Assembly: GCA_011051815.1 (NCBI GenBank)
Contig: DRKK01000091.1
Location: 1-5,235 of the forward strand
Direction: 5' to 3'
Length of the DNA stretch: 5,235 nt
Source of the DNA: Sphingomonadales bacterium
GTDB lineage: Bacteria > Pseudomonadota > Alphaproteobacteria > Sphingomonadales > Emcibacteraceae
Below the pieces are notes generated by a model. That model saw only the letters and a list, made by a program, of their open reading frames with translations. It was not told the origin of the DNA and made no database searches. This document shows positions 1 through 5,235 of the stretch, piece by piece. The number at the start of each line of letters is the position of its first letter. The stretch's first letter is position 1. The position numbers and the translations under genes were made by a program.

Positions 1-1224
1 AAATATCCCGATGGCCCGCGGGTTATCTGAAAATGTATGGATCAGTATGGTGGCCAAGGCTGCCCCGCTTATCAGACAGGCCAGGATGATGATATATTTG
101 CGGCCCGCTATTTCCCGGTGTAATTTACAGGCCCCTAAATTTACAACAAAGAAGATCAGCAAAAAGCTCGCGCTGCCGATGATGGCGATTTCGGTTATAT
201 TAATCGTGTTTGCCATGATCAGGCTTAGAAACAGGGTAAGTATGACCCCCGTGGTTGGTATATTTCGCTTTTCCCTATCCAGCATTTTGGGAAGCTCACC
301 TTCAATGGCCAGGATATAACCCAGACGGGCGTTACCATATATGGTGGCGTTGATGGCGGAAAAAGTAGCCAGCAGGGCCGCGATGGACACAATCGTAAAA
401 CCCATTTGTCCCAGAGCCGGTTTCGCGGCCACGGCCAGGGCATAATCTTTTGCCGTCAGAAGCTGGCTTTCCGGAACAGTGCCCACCGTAATAATAGCAA
501 TAAGAACATACAGAATAATAACCAGCAATACGGAGAAATAGAATGCTTGGGGTAAATTCAACGCCGGATTTTTAATTTCGCCTGCCGCATTGGCGATAAG
601 TTCAAACCCCTCATAGGCAACGAAGATAATCATACCGGCAACGATGATGGAAAAGGGCCCGCTCCATTGTGCGGGGGAGAGCCGTTCAGGATCAACATAG
701 GAGGCGCAGGTGACGATAATGACGATTAGCAGGGTGATTTTGATCAAAACAACGATGGTTTCTGATTTGCTGACAAAAGAAGCACTTATCATATTGATTA
801 GAGCCGGAAGCAGGATAGCCATGCTGATTAACAGATGCTTGAGCCACGGGCCGCTATGGCCTAGGAAAAAAGTTTGGGCATATGAGGAAAATGCGACGGC
901 ATATAGCGAAATGGTCACCAGATAGCTCAACCATAACATCAGATTTGCGGTGCCCGATAAAAGATTATGACCAAAGGCCTTGTCGATGAATATTACGGTG
1001 CCACCGCTGTTTTGATATGTAACGGATAATTTCGCGTAGGAATAGGATGTCAGCAGGGCGACAATACCCGCGAAAAGAAAGGCCACGGCCGTTGCGCCGC
1101 GTGCCAATGAAACCGCCTCGCCCAATACGGCAAAAATGCCGCCGCCCACCATGCCGCCAATGCCAATTGAAATGGCCCCGAACAGGCCGATGGTTCTGGC
1201 CCGGGATGGGGCGGGACTAGGCAT
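1..1224 (-). CDS. APC-superfamily amino acid permease, ApcT-like (3' end cut by window edge)
   Basis: This is an inner-membrane amino acid transporter read from ATG at 1224-1222 and still open at base 1, giving 408 residues and no stop. The N-terminus has the glycine-rich APC first helix ([16 protein letters not shown], residues 20-35). Eleven hydrophobic segments are visible, at roughly 13-35, 44-66, 88-116, 131-148, 155-177, 190-214, 227-250, 272-301, 324-339, 346-368 and 377-398. A twelfth helix and the tail are presumably outside the window. From memory of the family, the stretch at 261-312 (ALAVAAKP, then INATIYG, then GELP) closely matches ApcT of Methanocaldococcus jannaschii. Lys162 in segment 5 matches the ApcT lysine (Lys158) that replaces a bound sodium ion, which suggests proton coupling. 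The start overlaps the tdh stop by eight bases with no strong ribosome site, so translation is probably coupled. Substrate is inferred only from context: threonine or a related amino acid. GC is near 49% against about 57% in tdh. Family call is firm; substrate is not. Confidence 0.9.
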   Translation of the reverse strand, partial: MPSPAPSRARTIGLFGAISIGIGGMVGGGIFAVLGEAVSLARGATAVAFLFAGIVALLTSYSYAKLSVTYQNSGGTVIFIDKAFGHNLLSGTANLMLWLSYLVTISLYAVAFSSYAQTFFLGHSGPWLKHLLISMAILLPALINMISASFVSKSETIVVLIKITLLIVIIVTCASYVDPERLSPAQWSGPFSIIVAGMIIFVAYEGFELIANAAGEIKNPALNLPQAFYFSVLLVIILYVLIAIITVGTVPESQLLTAKDYALAVAAKPALGQMGFTIVSIAALLATFSAINATIYGNARLGYILAIEGELPKMLDREKRNIPTTGVILTLFLSLIMANTINITEIAIIGSASFLLIFFVVNLGACKLHREIAGRKYIIILACLISGAALATILIHTFSDNPRAIGIF

Positions 1225-2257
1225 TCCAGTCCAGAATAACCTTGCCGGACTGGCCGGAGCGCATGATGTCAAAGCCATCCTGAAAATCGTCAATGGCAAA
1301 ATGATGGGTCAGGATGGGGCTGATGTCCAGCCCGCCTTCCAGCATGGCGATCATTTTGTACCATGTTTCAAACATCTTGCGGCCATAGATACCGTGGATT
1401 TCCACGCCCTTGAATATCACCTCGGTCCAGTCAATGCCCGTATCAGCAGGCAGGATGCCCAGAAGCGCCAGCTTGCCGCCGTGATTGATGGTGTCCAGCA
1501 TATCTCGGAAGGCCGAGGGCACGCCGGACATTTCAAGGCCCACATCAAACCCCTCGGTCATGCTCAGATCCGCCATAACCTCGCGCACGGTTTGGCGGCC
1601 CACATTCACCGCCCGGGTTGCCCCCATCTGTTTGGCGATGCCAAGGCGGTAATCATTGACATCGGTGATGACAATATTGCGCGCGCCCACATGGCGGGCA
1701 ATGGTCACGGCCATGATGCCGATGGGGCCGGCACCGGTGATCAGCACATCTTCCCCCACCAGATCAAACTCAAGGGCCGTATGGGCCGCATTGCCCAACG
1801 GGTCAAGGATTGCGCCCAGATCGTCGCTGATGGCATCGGGCAGGGGGCAAATATTGACCGCCGGAATGGATACATATTCGGCAAAGCTGCCTGCCCGATT
1901 GACGCCAACGCCAAGGGTATTGCGGCACAGATGTCTTTTCCCCGCCCGGCAGTTCCGGCAATGGCCGCAAGTCACATGCCCCTCTGCTGATACCCGCTGG
2001 CCCAGCGACAGCCCTTTGACTTCTGAGCCCATATCAATGATCTCGCCGGAAAATTCATGACCCACGGCCATTGGACTTGGTACGGTGATGGGGATGGTTT
2101 TCCGGGCCCAGTCGTCCCAGTTATAGATATGAATATCGGTGCCACAAATGGCGCTCTTGTTCACTTTGATCAAAACGTCATTATAGCCGACCTCAGGCGC
2201 GGGAATATCCTCCAGCCAGATGCCTTCCTCGGCCTTTGATTTTACCAGAGCTTTCAT
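1217..2257 (-). CDS. tdh: L-threonine 3-dehydrogenase (NAD+, zinc-dependent)
   Basis: This cytoplasmic medium-chain dehydrogenase oxidises L-threonine to 2-amino-3-ketobutyrate using NAD+, the first step of threonine breakdown to glycine and acetyl-CoA. The protein has 346 residues against 341 in E. coli, and recalled E. coli sequence matches along the whole length. Catalytic-zinc residues are Cys38 (AICGTD) and His67-Glu68 (GHE). The structural zinc site is Cys97, Cys100, Cys103 and Cys111. His94 (EGHVTCGHC) corresponds to E. coli His90. The Rossmann motif GAGPIG lies at 175-180, and Asp199 sits at the end of the next strand, as expected for NAD+. The segment before His67 reads [15 protein letters not shown], four residues longer than in E. 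coli. The ATG at 2257 overlaps the kbl stop by one base (TGATG), and the gene's own stop lies inside the start of the permease. The kbl-tdh order is the same as in E. coli. Identification is very secure. Confidence 0.98.
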   Translation of the reverse strand: MKALVKSKAEEGIWLEDIPAPEVGYNDVLIKVNKSAICGTDIHIYNWDDWARKTIPITVPSPMAVGHEFSGEIIDMGSEVKGLSLGQRVSAEGHVTCGHCRNCRAGKRHLCRNTLGVGVNRAGSFAEYVSIPAVNICPLPDAISDDLGAILDPLGNAAHTALEFDLVGEDVLITGAGPIGIMAVTIARHVGARNIVITDVNDYRLGIAKQMGATRAVNVGRQTVREVMADLSMTEGFDVGLEMSGVPSAFRDMLDTINHGGKLALLGILPADTGIDWTEVIFKGVEIHGIYGRKMFETWYKMIAMLEGGLDISPILTHHFAIDDFQDGFDIMRSGQSGKVILDWNA

Positions 2258-3453
2258 CAGCTGATTACCCCCAGATCGCGGCCAATGCGCGTGAAGGCGT
2301 CAATGGCGGTGTCAAGTTGTGCCCGGCTGTGGGCGGCGGACATCTGGGTGCGGATACGGGCAGCGCCCTTTGGCACCACGGGGAAGGAAAAACCGACCAC
2401 GAAAATACCCTCGGCCAGTAATCTCTCCGCCATATCAGAGGCCAGCCGTGCATCCTTTAACATGACCGGAATGATCGGATGATCAGCCCCGGCCAGCTCA
2501 AACCCGGCCTTGGTCATCTGGTCACGAAAATACTGGCTGTTGTCCATAAGCTGTTGGCGCAAATCACCGCTTTCCTGCAACATGTCCAGCACCTTGCAGG
2601 TGGTGGCGGCAATGACCGGGGCCAGACTGTTGGAAAATAGATAGGGGCGGGAACGGTTGCGCAGCCAGTCAACAATTTCTTTTGACGCCGCCGTATAGCC
2701 CCCGGATGCGCCGCCCAGTGCCTTGCCCAGTGTTCCGGTCAGAATATCCACCCGGTCACTGACCCCCCAATGTTCCGGGGTGCCCGCCCCGCTCTTACCC
2801 ATAAAGCCTACCGCATGGCTGTCATCAACCATCACAAGGGCGTCATATTTATCGGCAAGGTCACATATGGCGGGCAGATTGGCGAGGATGCCATCCATGG
2901 AGAATACGCCGTCCGTGGCGATCAGGCGAAAGCGGCTGTCCTGTGCCTTGATCAGACATTCCTCAAGCTCGGCCATATCGTTATTGGCATAGCGAAAGCG
3001 CGCCGGTTTGGACAGGCGCACCCCGTCAATGATGCTGGCATGGTTGAGGCTATCTGAAATGATCGCATCTTCCGGCCCCAGCAGGGTTTCAAACAGCCCC
3101 GCATTGGCATCAAAGCAGCTGGGATAGAGAATCACATCTTCCTGTTTCAGGAATTCCGCAAGGCGGCCTTCCAGCTGCTTGTGAATATCTTGCGTACCGC
3201 AAATAAAGCGTACCGATGACATGCCATACCCATAGTGATCAAGGGCATCCTTGGCCGTATCCACCAATATGTGATCATTGGACAGGCCCAGATAATTATT
3301 GGCGCAGAAATTAATGTAATGCTGATTTCCGCAAGAGGCCACGGTCACCTCCGCCTGTTGGGGGCTGGTGATGGTCCGTTCGGCTTTATACAGGCCCTGA
3401 TCTTTCAGGTCCTGTAATTGAGCCTTCAGAAAGGCGGTATATTTAATACTCAT
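2257..3453 (-). CDS. kbl: 2-amino-3-ketobutyrate CoA ligase (glycine C-acetyltransferase)
   Basis: This PLP-dependent alpha-oxoamine synthase cleaves 2-amino-3-ketobutyrate with CoA to glycine and acetyl-CoA, consuming the unstable product of Tdh. The protein has 398 residues, the same length as recalled E. coli Kbl. PLP-site features are all present: the Schiff-base lysine Lys244 in [12 protein letters not shown], Asp210 and His213 in [10 protein letters not shown], the NHAS segment with His138, and the [10 protein letters not shown] block with Arg368. The frame stays open upstream to 3672, but the chosen start at 3453 aligns residue for residue with the E. coli N-terminus (30 residues to the conserved ITS). 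An ATG three codons upstream, at 3462, is a possible alternative. The clearest Shine-Dalgarno-like run (AGGAGAA, 3484-3478) is 24 bases from the chosen ATG. A weaker AAGAA (3467-3463) is spaced nine bases away. It is the first gene of the minus-strand operon, and its TGA overlaps the tdh start by one base. Confidence 0.98.
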   Translation of the reverse strand: MSIKYTAFLKAQLQDLKDQGLYKAERTITSPQQAEVTVASCGNQHYINFCANNYLGLSNDHILVDTAKDALDHYGYGMSSVRFICGTQDIHKQLEGRLAEFLKQEDVILYPSCFDANAGLFETLLGPEDAIISDSLNHASIIDGVRLSKPARFRYANNDMAELEECLIKAQDSRFRLIATDGVFSMDGILANLPAICDLADKYDALVMVDDSHAVGFMGKSGAGTPEHWGVSDRVDILTGTLGKALGGASGGYTAASKEIVDWLRNRSRPYLFSNSLAPVIAATTCKVLDMLQESGDLRQQLMDNSQYFRDQMTKAGFELAGADHPIIPVMLKDARLASDMAERLLAEGIFVVGFSFPVVPKGAARIRTQMSAAHSRAQLDTAIDAFTRIGRDLGVIS

Positions 3454-3485
3454 AATGGGCATTTCTTGTTGAAAAATTTCTCCTG

Positions 3486-3513
3486 AGTATATTGAACCTG
3501 TCGATAAATGAAA
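3486..3513 (-). promoter_or_regulatory. Candidate promoter for the kbl-tdh-permease operon (weak)
   Basis: Read on the minus strand, TATACT at 3491-3486 matches four of six positions of the sigma70 -10 consensus. The sequence 16 bases upstream (TTTCAT, 3513-3508) is a poor -35 element, so this promoter would probably need an activator if it is real. Transcription would begin near 3479, giving a leader of roughly 26 bases before the kbl ATG. The placement is an inference from motif position only. Confidence 0.25.
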
Positions 3514-3520
3514 TGGAAAA

Positions 3521-3548
3521 TTGACTTTAAATGTCCACTGTCTACTAT
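3521..3548 (+). promoter_or_regulatory. Putative sigma70 promoter for the DASS transporter
   Basis: TTGACT at 3521-3526 matches five of six bases of the -35 consensus, and TACTAT at 3543-3548 matches four of six of the -10 consensus, with a 16-base spacer. Transcription would begin near 3555, leaving a very short leader of about 16 bases that still contains the ribosome site. This is the strongest promoter-like arrangement in the intergenic region. Confidence 0.55.
3523..3535. promoter_or_regulatory. Imperfect palindrome, possible operator
   Basis: GACTTT-A-AATGTC is an inverted repeat in which five of the six arm positions pair around a central A. It lies from the end of the -35 element into the spacer of the plus-strand promoter, where a bound repressor would block RNA polymerase. 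The regulator is not identifiable from the sequence, and a repeat this short could arise by chance. Confidence 0.25.
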
Positions 3549-3557
3549 CCCCCAAAA

Positions 3558-3561
3558 GGGA
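3558..3561 (+). promoter_or_regulatory. Ribosome binding site of the DASS transporter
   Basis: GGGA, within AAAAGGGAAAG, lies nine bases before the ATG at 3571. It supports that start over later in-frame ATG codons. Confidence 0.6.
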
Positions 3562-3570
3562 AAGCTGTAA

Positions 3571-5010
3571 ATGAATAAAACCCGTAAAGTCGGTCTGATA
3601 TTGGGGCTGTTGTTTTTGGTCTTGCCCATGGTGGTGTCGTCGCCAACGGGCATGAGCCTTATGGCATGGCAAACCACGGGAATTGCCCTGCTTCTGGCCG
3701 CATGGTGGGCGACGGAAGTCTTGCCCATTCCGATTACATCTTTGCTGCCTTTGCTGTTGTTTCCGGCTTTTGGGGTGATGACCATGGCCGAAAGTTCGGC
3801 CCCTTATGCCCGGCCAACCATATTTTTGCTGCTGGGCGGTTTTATCATTGCCACGGCACTCGCCCGGTGGAATTTACACCGCAGGCTGGCGCTCAATATT
3901 CTGGTGCGGGTGGGCGATAATCCCACGGCGCTGATAGGCGGTTTTATGGCGGCTACGGCGATTATGTCCATGTGGATCAGCAATACGGCCAGCACCATTA
4001 TGATGATCCCTATCGCCCTGTCACTGGCCAGCGAAGTGGTCCGTGATCACAATAAACAGCATCAGGGCTTTGTCCTGTGCCTTGTGCTGGGCATCGCCTA
4101 TGCGGCCAGCATCGGCGGCCTTGGCACGCCCATCGGCACACCGCCTAACCTGTTCGTGGTCAGCTTTATGCGCGAAAATTATGATATAGAAATCAGCTTC
4201 CTCACCTGGATGACTTTTGGTATTCCCACCGTGATTATCATGGTGCCGGTGGCGTGGTACGTGCTGACCAGATGGGCCTATCCCTTTAACCTGTCCGATG
4301 CCCCTGTGGCGCAGGATATGTTACGGCAAGAATTGCGCGACATGGGCCCGATGACCGTGGCGCAAAAGCGGGTGGCCATGGTGTTTTTGCTGGTGGCGGC
4401 CTCATGGATATTGCGGGTGCCGATTCAGAAAAACCTTGAGATTCTGCTGTGGGTCAATGATGCCATGATTGCCGTGGGCGGCGCGGCCCTGTTGTTTATT
4501 GTCCCGTCAGGTTGCGGGCAGGATAAGGGCAGCGCGCTTTTGGACTGGGATACGGCCAACCACATTCCCTGGGGCGTTTTGTTGTTGTTTGGCGGGGGCC
4601 TTAGCCTTGCCGCCGGGGTCAAGACATCGGGCCTTGCGGTCTGGCTCGGCACTGCCATGGCGGCCCTTGGCACCATGCCGCTGATCCTGATGGTGTTAAG
4701 TCTTGTGGCTTTGGTGGTTTTCCTGACCGAGCTGACCAGCAATACGGCGACGGTGGCGACCTTGCTTCCGGTCCTTGCCGCCCTCTCGGCCAGTACGGGC
4801 ATCGACCCCATGATGCTCTTTGCGCCGGTGGCCCTGTCGGCGAGCTGTGCCTTCATGTTACCGGTGGCCACCGCCCCAAATGCGGTGATCTATTCCACCG
4901 GCAAGGTCACCATCCCCCAAATGGCCAATGCCGGTTTCCGGCTTAATCTGGTGGCCATTGTGGTGGTAACCAGCCTGTCTTATGCGCTGGTGCCAATTAT
5001 TTTTGGTTAG
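3571..5010 (+). CDS. SLC13/DASS-family sodium-coupled anion transporter
   Basis: This is an inner-membrane transporter of the divalent anion:sodium symporter family, whose members import di- and tricarboxylates or sulfate. The protein has 479 residues; the family reference VcINDY has 462, so it appears complete. Both internal repeats carry the SNT signature that builds the sodium and carboxylate sites: WISNTAST at residues 135-142 (Ser137-Asn138-Thr139) and LTSNTATV at 388-395 (Ser390-Asn391-Thr392). The first repeat continues with [12 protein letters not shown] (182-193). The second ends with [13 protein letters not shown] (427-439), which fits the SLC13 signature. A conserved [13 protein letters not shown] segment lies at 332-344. 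Hydrophobic helices span almost the whole length, with a polar stretch near 240-268. The gene is transcribed away from the kbl operon and has its own promoter-like sequence. The family call is secure, but the substrate (succinate-like dicarboxylate, citrate or sulfate) cannot be decided from sequence alone. Confidence 0.95.
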   Translation: MNKTRKVGLILGLLFLVLPMVVSSPTGMSLMAWQTTGIALLLAAWWATEVLPIPITSLLPLLLFPAFGVMTMAESSAPYARPTIFLLLGGFIIATALARWNLHRRLALNILVRVGDNPTALIGGFMAATAIMSMWISNTASTIMMIPIALSLASEVVRDHNKQHQGFVLCLVLGIAYAASIGGLGTPIGTPPNLFVVSFMRENYDIEISFLTWMTFGIPTVIIMVPVAWYVLTRWAYPFNLSDAPVAQDMLRQELRDMGPMTVAQKRVAMVFLLVAASWILRVPIQKNLEILLWVNDAMIAVGGAALLFIVPSGCGQDKGSALLDWDTANHIPWGVLLLFGGGLSLAAGVKTSGLAVWLGTAMAALGTMPLILMVLSLVALVVFLTELTSNTATVATLLPVLAALSASTGIDPMMLFAPVALSASCAFMLPVATAPNAVIYSTGKVTIPQMANAGFRLNLVAIVVVTSLSYALVPIIFG

Positions 5011-5062
5011 CAGGCATCAAGTTTTTGTGGACTTTCCGCCGTTTCCCCCCATATAAGGCAGT

Positions 5063-5235
5063 ATGACCAAGGAAATGACAGGTGCCCCGCGTGCTTTTCG
5101 CAAGATGCATGGGTTGGGCAATGATTTTGTGATTTTTGATGGCCGGGCGGACCGGCTTGATCTGACCGCGGCACAGGTACGCCATATTGCCGACCGCTCT
5201 TTTGGCATTGGATGCGATCAGATCATTACGCTTGA
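5063..5235 (+). CDS. dapF: Diaminopimelate epimerase, N-terminal part (cut by window edge)
   Basis: DapF interconverts LL- and meso-diaminopimelate in the cytoplasm, supplying lysine and peptidoglycan precursors. Only the first 57 codons are in the window. Residues 14-22 read KMHGLGNDF, the family's N-terminal signature, where Asn20 corresponds to the substrate-binding Asn11 of the Haemophilus enzyme. Residues 48-54 (GIGCDQI) match the next conserved block. The paired active-site cysteines known in the family lie further downstream and cannot be checked. The ATG at 5063 is preceded by AAGG (5055-5058) at a short four-base spacing. The ATG at 5075 is an alternative but has its purine run directly abutting it. 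The 52 bases after the DASS stop contain no convincing terminator, so read-through from the transporter is possible even though the functions are unrelated. Confidence 0.93.
   Translation, partial: MTKEMTGAPRAFRKMHGLGNDFVIFDGRADRLDLTAAQVRHIADRSFGIGCDQIITL

Larger units (their letters stand above)
3454..3570. promoter_or_regulatory. Divergent intergenic control region between kbl and the DASS transporter
   Basis: This 117-base gap is the only non-coding stretch in the window that must drive two transcription units in opposite directions. It is visibly AT-richer than the flanking genes. It holds a good plus-strand sigma70-like promoter, a weak minus-strand candidate and one imperfect palindrome, each listed separately. 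No small gene, riboswitch-like fold or terminator is apparent in it. Confidence 0.8.

Noticed and set aside
225..443. Minus-strand open frame of 72 codons within the permease
   Set aside because: It is in a different frame from the permease, which is continuous with clear APC motifs from 1224 to base 1. The short frame has no independent support.
1136..1990. Long plus-strand open frame of 284 codons opposite tdh and the permease start
   Set aside because: It lies entirely antisense to two firmly identified genes, its translation is rich in His, Gly and Ala without any family motif, and its length is explained by the codon bias of the tdh strand.
3548..3561. Small hairpin (TCCC, six-base loop, GGGA) covering the DASS ribosome site
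   Set aside because: The stem has only four pairs, and the predicted transcription start near 3555 would leave its left arm out of the RNA, so a regulatory role is unlikely.
3454..3672. Upstream extension of the kbl frame to an ATG at 3672 (471 codons)
   Set aside because: The extension runs antisense into the DASS gene and has no similarity to Kbl N-termini. The start at 3453 reproduces the normal 398-residue protein.
4425..4871. Minus-strand open frame of 148 codons inside the DASS gene
   Set aside because: It is fully antisense to the conserved second half of the transporter, has no recognisable domain, and lacks a plausible ribosome site or promoter context.
4993..5006. CCAA / TTGG hairpin with T-run at the end of the DASS gene as a terminator
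   Set aside because: The stem is only four pairs with two G-C pairs, the T-run lies in the loop rather than after the stem, and it is inside the coding sequence.

Overview
This window is ordinary chromosomal DNA, most likely from an alphaproteobacterium. That placement rests on the moderate-to-high GC content, the form of the Tdh, Kbl and DapF proteins, and the DapF N-terminus (KMHGLGNDF followed by GIGCDQ). A finer taxonomic placement is not justified from the sequence alone.

Layout. Bases 1-3453 carry a compact minus-strand operon read in the order kbl, tdh, APC-type amino acid permease. kbl and tdh share one base (TGATG), and tdh and the permease share eight bases, so the three genes are probably transcribed together and translationally coupled. 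The permease runs off the left edge of the window after 408 codons. Bases 3454-3570 are a 117-base divergent intergenic region with a good sigma70-like promoter for the plus strand, a weaker candidate for the minus strand, and an imperfect 13-base palindrome in the plus-strand promoter spacer. Bases 3571-5010 encode a complete SLC13/DASS-family anion transporter on the plus strand. After a 52-base gap, the first 57 codons of dapF (diaminopimelate epimerase) start at 5063 and run off the right edge.

How the genes work together. Kbl and Tdh form the two-step threonine dehydrogenase route: Tdh oxidises L-threonine to 2-amino-3-ketobutyrate with NAD+, and Kbl cleaves that with CoA to glycine and acetyl-CoA. 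The coupled permease resembles the proton-coupled amino acid transporter ApcT and keeps a lysine in the fifth membrane segment that is central in ApcT. The simplest reading is an uptake-plus-catabolism cassette for threonine or a related amino acid. The divergent DASS transporter probably imports di- or tricarboxylates (or sulfate) with sodium, and may share the control region with the cassette. dapF belongs to lysine and peptidoglycan biosynthesis and is probably a separate unit.

I found no RNA genes, insertion sequences, CRISPR arrays or clearly novel system. The points most worth a second look are the permease coupled to tdh, the drop in GC content within it, and the architecture of the divergent control region.
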